A stretch of DNA of 64,000 bases from Methylobacterium indicum (GTDB taxonomy: Bacteria; Pseudomonadota; Alphaproteobacteria; Rhizobiales; Beijerinckiaceae): positions 1 to 64,000 of the forward strand of contig NZ_JTHF01000138.1 of the NCBI RefSeq assembly GCF_001043895.1. The letters run 5' to 3'. The notes under the pieces are model-generated. The model saw nothing but the letters and a program-made list of their open reading frames with translations, did no database searches and was not told where the DNA came from. The translations under genes and the position numbers were made by a program. Of the stretch, positions 46,871 through 55,734 are shown piece after piece; within the stretch, counting starts at the first letter, position 1, and the number at the start of each line of letters is the position of its first letter.

Positions 46871-47893
46871 ATGACCACAGCCCTCGCGCTGACACAGGGC
46901 GATCCGGCCGGGATCGGGCCCGAGATCACCCTGCGGGCCTGGCTCGCCCGGGAGGAGCACGGGCTGACGCCGTTCTTCGTCATCGGCGATCCGGATTTCC
47001 TGGGGTCGATCGCGGCCCGCCTCGGCCTCTCGGTGCCGCTCGCCGCCGTCGAGCCCGAGGAGGCGGCCGCCGCCTTCGCCCGGGCCCTGCCGGTGGTGCG
47101 GCTACCGGACGGGCTCACCGTCGCGGCGGAGCCGGGCCACCCCGATCCGGCGAGCGCCGCCGGCACGCTCGCGTCGATCGACGAAGCGGTGCGGCTGGTC
47201 CAGGCCGGCCGGGCGCCCGCCCTCGTCACCAACCCGATCGCCAAGCACGTCCTCTACGAGGCGGGCTTCCGGCATCCGGGCCACACCGAGTACCTCGCGG
47301 CGCTTGCCGCCGCCCCCGGCGCGAGCCCGCCGACGCCCGTGATGCTGTTGTGGTCCGAGGACCTCGCGGTGGTGCCGGTGACGATCCACGTGGCGCTCCG
47401 CCGGGTGCCGGAGCTGCTCACCGCCGACCTCGTGGTCGAGACCGCCCGCATCGTCGACCGCGACATGCGGGCCCGATTCGGCCTCCCCGCCCCGCGCCTC
47501 GTGCTCGCCGGACTCAACCCGCATGCGGGCGAGGCCGGCACGATGGGCACCGAGGATCGCGACGTGCTCGCCCCCGCGATCGAGCGGTTGCGGGCGGAGG
47601 GCATCCGTATCACCGGCCCGCACCCGGCCGACACGCTCTTCCACGCCCGGGCGCGCGCGACCTACGACGTGGCGCTGGCCCCGACCCACGACCAGGCCCT
47701 GATCCCGATCAAGACGCTCGCCTTCGACGAGGGCGTGAACGTCACCCTCGGGCTGCCGTTCCTGCGCACCTCGCCGGATCACGGCACCGCCTTCGACATT
47801 GCCGGCAAGGGGCTCGCCAAGCCCGACAGCCTGATCGCCGCCCTGAAGCTCGCCGGCCGGCTGACGCGGCCCCACGAGGAAGTCGCCGCATGA
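46871..47893 (+). CDS. pdxA: 4-hydroxythreonine-4-phosphate dehydrogenase
   Basis: A 340-residue enzyme of the DXP-dependent vitamin B6 pathway. It starts [19 protein letters not shown] and contains [20 protein letters not shown] (metal/substrate histidines). It then has [34 protein letters not shown] and the C-terminal [14 protein letters not shown] with [18 protein letters not shown]. All metal-binding His/Asp regions are present. The stop overlaps rsmA (ATGA). Confidence 0.95.
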   Translation: MTTALALTQGDPAGIGPEITLRAWLAREEHGLTPFFVIGDPDFLGSIAARLGLSVPLAAVEPEEAAAAFARALPVVRLPDGLTVAAEPGHPDPASAAGTLASIDEAVRLVQAGRAPALVTNPIAKHVLYEAGFRHPGHTEYLAALAAAPGASPPTPVMLLWSEDLAVVPVTIHVALRRVPELLTADLVVETARIVDRDMRARFGLPAPRLVLAGLNPHAGEAGTMGTEDRDVLAPAIERLRAEGIRITGPHPADTLFHARARATYDVALAPTHDQALIPIKTLAFDEGVNVTLGLPFLRTSPDHGTAFDIAGKGLAKPDSLIAALKLAGRLTRPHEEVAA

Positions 47894-48726
47894 GCGCCCC
47901 GGACGGCCTGCCGCCCCTGCGGGAGGTGGTGCAGGCGCACGACCTGATGCCGCGCCGCTCGCTCGGCCAGAACTTCCTGTTCGACCTCAACCTGACCGGA
48001 CGGATCGCCCGGTCGTCGGGGCCGCTCGAGGGCGTAACGGTGGTCGAGGTCGGTCCCGGCCCCGGCGGCCTGACCCGGGCCCTCCTGATGCACGGCGCGG
48101 CCCGCGTCATCGCGGTCGAGCGCGATCCCCGCGCCCTGCCGGCGCTCGCCGAAATCGCCGCGCATTACCCCGGCCGCCTGGAGGTGGTGGAAGCCGATGC
48201 GCTCGCATTCGACCCGCGCCCGCTGATCGGCGAGGGGCCGGCCCGCATCGTGGCGAACCTCCCCTACAATGTCGGTACGCAGCTCCTCACCGGCTGGCTC
48301 ACCCAGGAGGCCTGGCCGCCCTGGTGGGATTCGCTGACCCTGATGTTCCAGCGCGAGGTCGCCGAGCGCATCGTCGCCGACGAGACCGACCGGGCGAATT
48401 ACGGCCGGCTCGGCGTACTGTGCGGCTGGCGCACGCAAGCCCAGATCCTGTTCGACGTGCCGCCTTCGGCCTTCGTGCCGCCGCCGAAGGTGACCTCGAG
48501 CGTGGTGCGGCTGGTACCCAGACCCGAGCCCCTGCCCTGCCGGGTCCGGGCGCTCGAAACCGTGACCGGCGCCGCCTTCGGCCAGCGCCGCAAGATGCTG
48601 CGCCAGAGCCTCAAAGGGGCCACCCCCGATCCCGCTCCCCTCCTCGCCGCCGCCGGCATCCCGGAGACGGCCCGGGCCGAGGAGGTGCCGGTGGCCGGTT
48701 TCGTGGCGATGGCCCGGGCGCTCTGA
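47890..48726 (+). CDS. rsmA: 16S rRNA dimethyladenosine transferase RsmA (KsgA)
   Basis: A 278-residue enzyme that dimethylates two adjacent adenosines in the 3'-terminal hairpin of 16S rRNA. It begins with [23 protein letters not shown] motif I is [16 protein letters not shown], the acidic motif II is [14 protein letters not shown], and the catalytic motif IV is [16 protein letters not shown]. The C-terminal RNA-binding part has [17 protein letters not shown] and [14 protein letters not shown]. It forms the end of a pdxA-rsmA operon. Confidence 0.96.
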   Translation: MSAPDGLPPLREVVQAHDLMPRRSLGQNFLFDLNLTGRIARSSGPLEGVTVVEVGPGPGGLTRALLMHGAARVIAVERDPRALPALAEIAAHYPGRLEVVEADALAFDPRPLIGEGPARIVANLPYNVGTQLLTGWLTQEAWPPWWDSLTLMFQREVAERIVADETDRANYGRLGVLCGWRTQAQILFDVPPSAFVPPPKVTSSVVRLVPRPEPLPCRVRALETVTGAAFGQRRKMLRQSLKGATPDPAPLLAAAGIPETARAEEVPVAGFVAMARAL

Positions 48727-48774
48727 CGCCCGAGCCTTCGAGACCGCCCGTCCGTCGAGATGCGGCCGAACGCG

Positions 48775-48807
48775 AAAAAGCCCCCGATCCAGGCCGGATC
48801 GAGGGCT
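48775..48807 (-). terminator. Rho-independent terminator of the Tim44-like gene
   Basis: Read on the minus strand: AGCCCTCGATCC, loop GGCCT, GGATCGGGGGCT (one mismatch), then TTTTT. It lies 44 bases after the stop of the 48851-49849 gene and may also stop readthrough from rsmA on the other strand. Confidence 0.8.
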
Positions 48808-48850
48808 CCGCGACGGTGGCGGGGAGCGTGGCTCCCCGCACGATCGACCG

Positions 48851-49849
48851 CTACCGGGTCTGCTGGATGGCCGAGACCACCCACTGGCCGCCGCGTTCGC
48901 GCAGGAACGTCCAGACCTCGGTCGCCTCGGGCGGGTTGGTCTCGACGACCTTGCCGCTGGCACGCTCGATCAGCGCGTCGCGCAGGGTGTAGCGCATCGC
49001 CACGGTCGCGTAGTCGACCGGGCCCTCGCGCCAGGCCTCGGCGAGGTCGCCCTGCTGCAGCTTCACGTCGGCGATCTTGTTGACCACGCCGCGGGCGGCG
49101 TTGGCCCGGATCTCCTCGCCGAAATAGCCGAACATCTCCGGCGTCGTCAGGCGGCGCAGGGTGGCGGCATCCTCGGCGCCGTAGGCGAGCTGGACCTGGT
49201 TGAGGGTGCGCTCGAAGGCGTCGAAATCCTGCGGGCCGATGCCGACCTCGTCGCGCTTGGGCGGGCGGGCCTGCTGCGCCGCAGCGCCACCGCCGAGCAT
49301 GCCGCCCAGACCGCCACCGAGGCCGCCACCCGTGTTGCCGCCCAGGTTGCCACCCATGCCGCCGAGCGGGCCGCCGGGACCGGAAGCCGGGCCGCTGCGG
49401 TTGTAGGCGCCCGCCATGGCCGGCTCGGCCCGGCGGCGGCGGAAGAAGCGCAGGGCCAGCATCACCACGCCGACCAGCAGGCCGACCTGGAGCAGCAGGC
49501 CGAGGAACGACGCGATGCCGCCGAGGCCGCCGAAGAAGCCCCCGCCGATCAGCGCGCCGAGCAGGCCCGCGCCGAGCAGGCCCGCGAAGAAGCCGCCGCC
49601 GAAGCGACGCTGCGGGGCGGCGGGGGCGCCCATCGACGAGCCGGGCTGGGTCATCGAGCGCTGCATCGGCGCGGGGGCGCCGGGGGCGGTCGTGGTCGGG
49701 GCCGGCGCCGAATAGGTGCGGGAGCCGCGCGACCCCATCGAGGAGCCGCTGCCGGGACGCGCCTCGCCGGCCGTCGCCGCCACGGCCATCAGGGCCGCGA
49801 GGCCGAAGGCTGCAACCGTTCGGCGGCCGCGGGTGAAGGTGGTCATCAT
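48851..49849 (-). CDS. Tim44-domain membrane protein
   Basis: A 332-residue protein. A signal or anchor segment (AAFGLAALMAVAATAGEA) is followed by a Ser/Pro/Ala-rich linker. Next come Gly-rich membrane segments (FFAGLLGAGLLGALIGGGFF, FLGLLLQVGLLVGVVMLALR), a glycine-repeat linker (GGMGGNLGGNTGGGLGG) and the Tim44-like domain (DFDAFERTLNQVQLAYGAED, LRRLTTPEMFGYFGEEI, QWVVSAIQQTR). In mitochondria Tim44 recruits Hsp70 to the import channel; bacterial relatives have no settled function. It stands alone and ends at a strong terminator. Confidence 0.88.
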   Translation of the reverse strand: MMTTFTRGRRTVAAFGLAALMAVAATAGEARPGSGSSMGSRGSRTYSAPAPTTTAPGAPAPMQRSMTQPGSSMGAPAAPQRRFGGGFFAGLLGAGLLGALIGGGFFGGLGGIASFLGLLLQVGLLVGVVMLALRFFRRRRAEPAMAGAYNRSGPASGPGGPLGGMGGNLGGNTGGGLGGGLGGMLGGGAAAQQARPPKRDEVGIGPQDFDAFERTLNQVQLAYGAEDAATLRRLTTPEMFGYFGEEIRANAARGVVNKIADVKLQQGDLAEAWREGPVDYATVAMRYTLRDALIERASGKVVETNPPEATEVWTFLRERGGQWVVSAIQQTR

Positions 49850-50052
49850 CGGTTCGTCTCGCCTCGTGCCATCACCAGTGGGGGCGCCGTCCGTGGGCGG
49901 TGGCCCTTCCCCTGCCGCACATATGGGGGTGCGGGTGGTGCAGTAGAAGGGAGGACACGCCCCGGATGCCGCTCTGGTCGTAACTACACACGATGAAAAG
50001 TCACCGATCGGCATCAGATCTGCCAAGCGATAAATTTTTGATCTGGCCGGGA

Positions 50053-51171
50053 TTATCGGGCGACGGCACTTCGTTGCGGGCGCCGCTCCTCTGCCGCCGG
50101 GAAGGTCAGGCGGATCGACGTCCCCTCGCCGGGGGTGCTGCGCAGCGCCACGGCGCCGTTCTGGCGCTTGACCACCGCGTTGAGGATGGCGAGGCCGGTG
50201 CCGCGCCCGGGCTCGCGCGTGGTGAAGAAGGGCTCCAGCGCCCGGCCCAGCACCTCCGGCGGCATGCCGGTGCCGGTATCCGCCACCGTCAGCGCCACGT
50301 GGCGCCCGGCCGATCCGTCCGCCGCCACGCCCTCGCCGCCGTGGTTGCGGGTCTCGATCGTGACGCGACCGCCCGTCGGCATCGCCTCGGCGGCGTTGCG
50401 CAGCAGGATCTGCAGGATCAGCTCGGTCTGGACCGGGTCGATGCAGGCGATCCACAGGTCGTCGGCGAGATCGAGATCGAGGGCGATGGTCTCGCCCAGC
50501 ACGGCGTCCACCCGTGTCCGATGCTCCCGCAGCAGCCCGTTGAGATCGACCGGGCGCGGCTCGGGCCGGTGCTTGCGCGAGAAGGCCAGGAGGTGGCGGG
50601 TGAGCGTCGAGGCACGCTCGGCGGCATCGGTCGAGCGGGTCAGCGCCCGCTGCACGAAGGCGTCCGGGTGCTCGCCGAGGCGCCGCCGCAGGCCGTCGAC
50701 GTAGCCGACGAGGATCTGCAGCAGGTTGTTGAACTCGTGCGCGACGCCGTTGGTGAGCTGGCCGAGCGCCTCGCGGCGCTGCGCCAGGCCGAGGGCCGCC
50801 TCGAGGTCGCGGCAGCGGGAGGTCTCGACGAGCTGCACCAGGGACGCGCCGCCCTCCCCGCCCGTCGGCGAGAGGTGGAGGGCGATCCACAGCGTCGCGC
50901 CGTCGCGGCGGCGCATCATTACCTCGGCGCTGGCCGGTCCACGACCGCTCAGGTGCGCGCGCAAAGCCGCCTCGGCCTCCGGATCGGCCGCGAGCGCCGC
51001 GATCCTGTCCGGGATCCCGCCCAGCAGGGCCTCGGTCGCCGGGTTGGCGAAGAGCACCGCCCCGTCGGGACCGGGCTCGACCAGCAGGGAAGGCAGCGGC
51101 GACGCCGCGAGAGCCGCGCGCAGAAGCACGGAGACCTTGGGCCCGGGGCTCTCGGGCGTCTCAGCCGGCAC
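50053..51171 (-). CDS. Sensor histidine kinase (cytoplasmic, PAS-like input)
   Basis: A 372-residue kinase. The N-terminal PAS-like domain reads LEPGPDGAVLFANPATEALL-like sequence near residues 30-110. The H-box with the phospho-acceptor histidine is LGQLTNGVAHEFNNLLQILV. The ATP-binding domain has ILLRNAAEAMPTGG (N box), LTVADTGTGMPPEVL (G1) and FFTTREPGRGTGLAILNAVV. No membrane segment is present. GTG 51171 is preceded by GGAGG at 8 bases. No response regulator gene is adjacent, so it is an orphan kinase. Confidence 0.88.
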   Translation of the reverse strand: MPAETPESPGPKVSVLLRAALAASPLPSLLVEPGPDGAVLFANPATEALLGGIPDRIAALAADPEAEAALRAHLSGRGPASAEVMMRRRDGATLWIALHLSPTGGEGGASLVQLVETSRCRDLEAALGLAQRREALGQLTNGVAHEFNNLLQILVGYVDGLRRRLGEHPDAFVQRALTRSTDAAERASTLTRHLLAFSRKHRPEPRPVDLNGLLREHRTRVDAVLGETIALDLDLADDLWIACIDPVQTELILQILLRNAAEAMPTGGRVTIETRNHGGEGVAADGSAGRHVALTVADTGTGMPPEVLGRALEPFFTTREPGRGTGLAILNAVVKRQNGAVALRSTPGEGTSIRLTFPAAEERRPQRSAVAR

Positions 51172-51298
51172 GGGCGGGGCCTCCGTGATGGCGCGGCCGG
51201 GGCCGCCCGCCCGGCGGCCGCGTCGTCTGCGCGTTCTGACACAGCACTCTAGAGCAAGTCCCGGCGTGGTGAAAACGGGTCGGGCAACGGCGTAACGG

Positions 51299-52009
51299 TC
51301 ACGGCTCGGGCGACGAGGCCGCTTCGCCCCGACCGTCATCGTCGACGAGGACGGTCGGCCCGAAGATCGCCTCGAAGCGCCCGCGCAGCACGGCGTCGAC
51401 TTCCGGCAGGGTCACCGGCCGGCCGAGATCGACGAGACTCGTCACACCGTGCTCGCGCACGCCGCAGGGTACGATACCGGAGAAGTGCGTCAGGTCCGGC
51501 TCGACGTTCAGGCTGATGCCGTGGAAGGTCGTCCAGCGCCGCACCCGGATGCCGATCGCCGCGATCTTGTCCTCGATGCCAGGCCCCTTCTCCGGCCGGC
51601 GCACCCAGACGCCGACCCGGTCCTCCCGGCGCTCGCCCCGCACCGTGAAGGCGTCGAGCGTCGCGATCAGCCAGGCCTCCAGGGCGGCCACGTAGGCGCG
51701 CAGGTCCGGCCGCCGCCGGTTGAGATCGAGCATCACGTAGGCCACGCGCTGCCCGGGCCCATGATAGGTGTACTGCCCGCCCCGCCCGGTGCGGTGGACC
51801 GGAAATCGCTCCGGCGCGACGAGGTCGGCCTCCCTCGCCGAGGTGCCGGCGGTGTAGAGCGGCGGGTGCTCGACGAGCCACACCCGTTCGAGGGCGCGGC
51901 CCTCGGCGATCGCCGCCGCCCGCGCCTCCATGGCGGCCTCCGCCTCGCGGTAGTCGAGGAGCGTGTCGCGCACGACCCATTCGACGGGAGGGCTCCCGGG
52001 TGCGGCCAT
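51299..52009 (-). CDS. lipB: Octanoyltransferase LipB
   Basis: A 236-residue enzyme moving octanoyl groups from acyl carrier protein to lipoyl domains. It has [20 protein letters not shown], the [20 protein letters not shown] loop, [20 protein letters not shown] with the catalytic lysine, and [20 protein letters not shown] with the catalytic cysteine. I use ATG 52009; a TTG at 52048 would add 13 residues. It is divergent from the fliN-like gene. lipA is not in the window. Confidence 0.93.
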   Translation of the reverse strand: MAAPGSPPVEWVVRDTLLDYREAEAAMEARAAAIAEGRALERVWLVEHPPLYTAGTSAREADLVAPERFPVHRTGRGGQYTYHGPGQRVAYVMLDLNRRRPDLRAYVAALEAWLIATLDAFTVRGERREDRVGVWVRRPEKGPGIEDKIAAIGIRVRRWTTFHGISLNVEPDLTHFSGIVPCGVREHGVTSLVDLGRPVTLPEVDAVLRGRFEAIFGPTVLVDDDGRGEAASSPEP

Positions 52010-52108
52010 CAGGCTGCCCGGGGCGGTTCCGAGCCGGTCGTTTACCAAGGCTTCACCATAAGATCGGATTGTCGGGGTATTGGTTCGTGGTCAGGGTGGG
52101 TCTGTCCG

Positions 52109-52414
52109 TTGGCGGTTCTCGACATTCTCAAGGTTGACCTCGCGGTGGTGCTCGGGCGGACCCGGATGCCGATCCACATGCTGCTGCGCATGGGCCGCGG
52201 CGCGGTGATCGAGCTCGATTCAACCGACAGCGATATGGTCGAGATCCTCGCCAACAACCACCCGATCGCCCGCGGCCAGATCGTGGTCACGGGCAACCGC
52301 ATCTCCGTGGAGGTGACCGAGCTGATCCGCAAGGCCGAGGTGGTGCGCGAGCCCGGCATCCGCATCGGCGACGGCGGCGCCGCCTTCCTGGGCGCCCTGT
52401 CGGACGCGCTCTGA
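52109..52414 (+). CDS. FliN-type flagellar motor switch (SpoA/C-ring domain) protein
   Basis: A 101-residue protein that is essentially one SpoA domain: DILKVDLAVVLGRTRMPIHM, LLRMGRGAVIELDSTDSDMV, then NNHPIARGQIVVTGNRISVE and VTELIRKAE. FliN forms the C-ring at the base of the flagellum. The only in-frame start before the domain is TTG 52109. No other flagellar gene lies nearby. Isolated fliN-like genes may encode the true FliN or a paralogue; sequence alone does not tell. Confidence 0.82.
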   Translation: MAVLDILKVDLAVVLGRTRMPIHMLLRMGRGAVIELDSTDSDMVEILANNHPIARGQIVVTGNRISVEVTELIRKAEVVREPGIRIGDGGAAFLGALSDAL

Positions 52415-52536
52415 CGAGAATGTTTGCCAGATCCGCATCGGGGCGCTTGCGTCCCCCGGGGGGGACTGGTATTCGCAGCCTCGCTTCGGACGGGTTTCAC
52501 CCCCGCCCCGCCGCTCCCGGCGAGACGAAGCGATCC

Positions 52537-52621
52537 GCGGCCGTGGCGGAATTGGTAGACGCGCTAGCTTGAGGTGCTAGTTGGGCAACCAGTGGAGGTT
52601 CGAGTCCTCTCGGCCGCACCA
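52537..52621 (+). tRNA. tRNA-Leu (anticodon GAG), copy 1
   Basis: An 85-base class II tRNA including CCA. The acceptor stem GCGGCCG pairs with CGGCCGC (52611-52617). The anticodon arm CTAGC-TTGAGGT-GCTAG gives GAG. Identical in full to the copy at 52799-52883. Confidence 0.95.
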
Positions 52622-52798
52622 TCTCTCTCCTGAGGTCATCGACCGAACTCAGATGAGATGGAGATAGGCTCTGGTCGAAGTATCGCGACTGAGCTCGGGA
52701 TGCATGACATTACGGATTGCTCATGCGTAATTTTTGATGCAGATGGGTGTTGATCGAATTTGAGAAAATCTGGATCGTTTTGATATTCAGCAAACTCC

Positions 52799-52883
52799 GC
52801 GGCCGTGGCGGAATTGGTAGACGCGCTAGCTTGAGGTGCTAGTTGGGCAACCAGTGGAGGTTCGAGTCCTCTCGGCCGCACCA
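52799..52883 (+). tRNA. tRNA-Leu (anticodon GAG), copy 2
   Basis: Exact duplicate of the tRNA 262 bases upstream, including a few flanking bases on each side (TCCGCGG before, ATC after). The 177 bases between the copies are less GC-rich and hold no gene. Foreign DNA follows, as expected for an integration site or a duplicated target. Confidence 0.95.
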
Positions 52884-53159
52884 TCCTGCCTTTGAGGCAA
52901 GATGATCGGAATTCTTAAATAGCAAAATATATGAGATGAGGCGCGGGCGTGCTTGCACGACCCGCGATGCCGTGCTTCGACAAGACCATACGGATCGAAA
53001 CCATCCTGCCGATCGCCTACCGGAGCGACAGCGACACATCGGGAGGCATCACTGGGGATCACATCGCAACTTTGCGTGCGGACCATAGAGCCTCCAGGAT
53101 GCTTCCAGCACGAAGGCCGAGCGCACGAACTGAACCGATCCATGAGCGTCTGTCCGGAA

Positions 53160-54004
53160 TCACGCTGATTGCTGGCAGAGCTTTCCGAGCATGATGCGGA
53201 CCGAGGCAGGGCGCAGGAAAGCCAGTGCCTTGCGGGTGCGGCACGCCCAATCCTTCGCCAGCCGTCGGCATCGCTCGAGCCAGCCGATCGTCCGCTCGAC
53301 GATCCAACGCCTGGGCAGGACCTCGAACCCGACCGCCTCCTGATCCGAACGTTTGTCGATCTCCACCGTCACGGACCGGCACACCCGTTCCAAAGCCTCC
53401 CGGAACGCCGGCCCCCGGTAACCGCCCTCCGCATACGGCGTCGGCAGGAACGGGCAGAGGCTCGAGAGCGTCGTCATGACCCATACGCCGCCGTCGCGAT
53501 CCTGGGCGTCAGCCGGATGCACCAGGGCGGCATCAGCAGACCTTGGGTGTCGACGAGGAGATGGCGCTTCTTGCCCTCGATCTTCTTACCGTTGACTTCT
53601 TGCCCGCGTCGCAACCGAACGGGTCGATCGTGCGCCCCCTTTTTCCGCGCTTCTTGACGCTCCGGCTGTCAACGATCGCTGCCGTAGGACCGGCCTCGCG
53701 CCCGGCCTGCTCGCGGCAGAGGACGTACGGGGCATGATGGATGCGCAGAATGGTCCCGTCGCGATCCCGGAGATCGAAGGAGCCGTGAACCGTCGAGCGC
53801 GGCGGAAGATATCTTGGAATGGCACGCCATTGGCATCCCGTGCCAAGACCATACGTCAAGCCATCGACAATCTCGCGCAGATCGACCGTGCGTTTGTTCC
53901 CTCCGCGTCGGGCCGGCGGGATCAGCGGAGCGACAAGCGTCCACTCCTCACCCGTCGGATCGGTGGGATTGCGAAGCTTGCCGCGGTCGTACCGCCGCCG
54001 CCAT
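53160..54004 (-). pseudogene. Decayed IS5-family transposase
   Basis: Read from 54004 downward, the pieces line up with an IS5 (IS427-group) transposase spread over several frames. They are EEWTLVAPLIPPARRGGNKR, YGLGTGCQWRAIPRYLPPRS, the first catalytic Asp in AAIVDSRSV, GKKRHLLVDTQGLLM, the second Asp region HPADAQDRDGG, and the Glu region LPRRWIVERTIGWLERCRRL. At least three frameshifts separate them, so the enzyme is dead. I could not find matching terminal inverted repeats. The 276 bases between tRNA-Leu copy 2 and this element show no gene. Confidence 0.85.
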
Positions 54005-54047
54005 GATCCTCGTCAGACGACTCGCCCGCGCCTCAGGAAGCGGGGTC

Positions 54048-54827
54048 TTAGTTGAGGAAGCGCGGCACCACGAAGCGGATGCCCAGGAGGCCGATCAGCG
54101 CCATCACGCCACTGACAATGAGCACGAACATGATGTCGGCATCCGACCCGTAACCTGGATAGAAAGCCGATCGGCACACTTTGACGATGTGCATGAGCGG
54201 ATTCAATTGTACGTAATCATAAATGATGGCCGGCATAGCCTCAACCACGATGACCGTACCGCTAGTAAAATACATAATGAGGATGGGGACGATGACAACT
54301 ATTAGCCACTGAGGAAAAATCTGCGAAATAAAAACATTGAAAAGTCCGAATCCCATTGCGAAAAAAAGCGCGAGAAGCATGGATTCGCAGAAAGCCAAGG
54401 AGTCTCTGGGGATAATATGAGCACCGCAACACGCCGCAATCAAGAATACCATAAAAATGCTCAGGCTACTTGTACAGACTTCGACGAGCGCGCGCGACAT
54501 TACGACATCGAAGAATTTGACCTGAGGAAAATAAACAAGCTGTTTATTTGCCAGCGGGCCCTCCATCATCTTCCTGGACATATAGTTGATGATAATGTAG
54601 GGAGATAGGCCGGAGACGGCAAACAATACGATACTGTCACCAAGCGGCGTCGGCTTTTTCATGACAACGTAGGCGGCGGTGATGACAAGGATGTGGGCAC
54701 ACGGCCACAAGACCGCGATGCTGTAACCCCACATCGTCCCGCCGAAGCGGGTCCGGATGTCGCGCAGCATGAGCGCGCCCAGCACGTCCAGCTGGACTTC
54801 GAGCGCCGACTTCGCCTGGTACGCCAT
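54048..54827 (-). CDS. ABC-2 type permease (polysaccharide export, KpsM/Wzm-like), orphan
   Basis: A 259-residue membrane protein with about six helices. It begins with a family-typical cytoplasmic segment (LDVLGALMLRDIRTRFGGTM, WGYSIAVLWPCAHILVIT). It continues with ISQIFPQWLIVVIVPILIMY and ends PLMHIVKVCRSAFYPGYGSD and FVVPRFLN. This is the permease type of capsule or O-antigen exporters, which normally needs an ATPase encoded next to it. None is present. A dead IS5 element lies 43 bases beyond its stop, where a partner gene could have been. The middle of the gene is much less GC-rich than its surroundings, suggesting transfer. Confidence 0.88.
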   Translation of the reverse strand: MAYQAKSALEVQLDVLGALMLRDIRTRFGGTMWGYSIAVLWPCAHILVITAAYVVMKKPTPLGDSIVLFAVSGLSPYIIINYMSRKMMEGPLANKQLVYFPQVKFFDVVMSRALVEVCTSSLSIFMVFLIAACCGAHIIPRDSLAFCESMLLALFFAMGFGLFNVFISQIFPQWLIVVIVPILIMYFTSGTVIVVEAMPAIIYDYVQLNPLMHIVKVCRSAFYPGYGSDADIMFVLIVSGVMALIGLLGIRFVVPRFLN

Positions 54828-54934
54828 CCTTCACTCCCGCGGGGCAAGACGCGACGCGACGCGCGCCTTCGGCCCAGATCCGTTCTCGTGCTGCGCCTAG
54901 GCCGACAATACGGCAACCGGGTGACCGGCCGTCG

Positions 54935-55591
54935 TCAGGCCTCCTCGGCGCCGGACAAACCTCTGGCCTCGCCGTGGTAGGCGCGGTTCGGGCGCATGTC
55001 GACGGCGGAGGCCATGCGGTTCGACATGTTGAAGAAGCTCGCCACGGCGGAGATGTCCCAGAGGTCGCGCTCCGAGAAGCCGACGTCCCGCAGGGCGTCG
55101 CGGTCCTCCTCCTCGATCGTCCAGGGCGCCTCGGTCAGCGCCACGGCGAAGTCGAGCATCGCGCGGTGGCGCGGCGAGAGAGCGGCGGCGCGGTAGTTCA
55201 TCACCAGCATCTCGGCGAGCACCGGGTCGCCCGAAAGGCTGCGCACGGCGGCGCCGTGGGCGGTGAGGCAGTAGTAGCAGCGGTTCACGCTGGAGACCGC
55301 GACCGCGATCATCTCGCGTTCCAGCTTCGACAGGCCCGAGGGCGCCAGCATCAGGTCGTTGTAGAGCGCCGCGAACGCCTCGAGCTTGGCGCTGTCGTGG
55401 GCGTAGGCCAGGAGCACGTTCGGCACGTAGCCGATCTTTTCCCGGCACTTGTCGAAATAGGCCCGCATCGCGGGCGACAGGTCCGGCGAGGGGGACAAAT
55501 CGAGGGCCATCACGGTGCCCTCCATCTCCTGCCGGGCCGGCCGCTCGCCGATCTCGGGCTTCTCCCCCGCCTTCTTCCTGCCGCCGCTCAT
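54935..55591 (-). CDS. Peroxidase-related (AhpD-like, carboxymuconolactone decarboxylase fold) protein
   Basis: A 218-residue AhpD-like protein. The redox motif is SSVNRCYYCLTAHGAAVR (CxxC with the downstream His). The all-helical fold continues through LVMNYRAAALSPRHRAMLDF, ALRDVGFSERDLWDISAVAS and FNMSNRMASAVDMRPN, the signature end of the 'peroxidase-related enzyme' group. GGGAGGG precedes ATG 55591, so the charged N-terminal 28 residues are probably real. Likely role: peroxide defence or thiol redox; the partner is unknown. Confidence 0.9.
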   Translation of the reverse strand: MSGGRKKAGEKPEIGERPARQEMEGTVMALDLSPSPDLSPAMRAYFDKCREKIGYVPNVLLAYAHDSAKLEAFAALYNDLMLAPSGLSKLEREMIAVAVSSVNRCYYCLTAHGAAVRSLSGDPVLAEMLVMNYRAAALSPRHRAMLDFAVALTEAPWTIEEEDRDALRDVGFSERDLWDISAVASFFNMSNRMASAVDMRPNRAYHGEARGLSGAEEA

Positions 55592-55734
55592 GCCCGTGCC
55601 CTCCCGGTGATCGTGCCTCAGCTATAGGCAGTTTGCCTCGGGCAGGCGAGGCCGGGCTTGCGGGGGCCGAGACGCTGTGCCACCGCTCCGGCCCTCAACC
55701 TCGGCAGAGGACGAGCAGAAGAGGAAGGCCAGAC

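Noticed and set aside
52949-53194. Short open frames between tRNA-Leu copy 2 and the IS5 remnant
   Set aside because: They overlap each other on both strands, have no recognisable product, and lie in a degraded mobile region.
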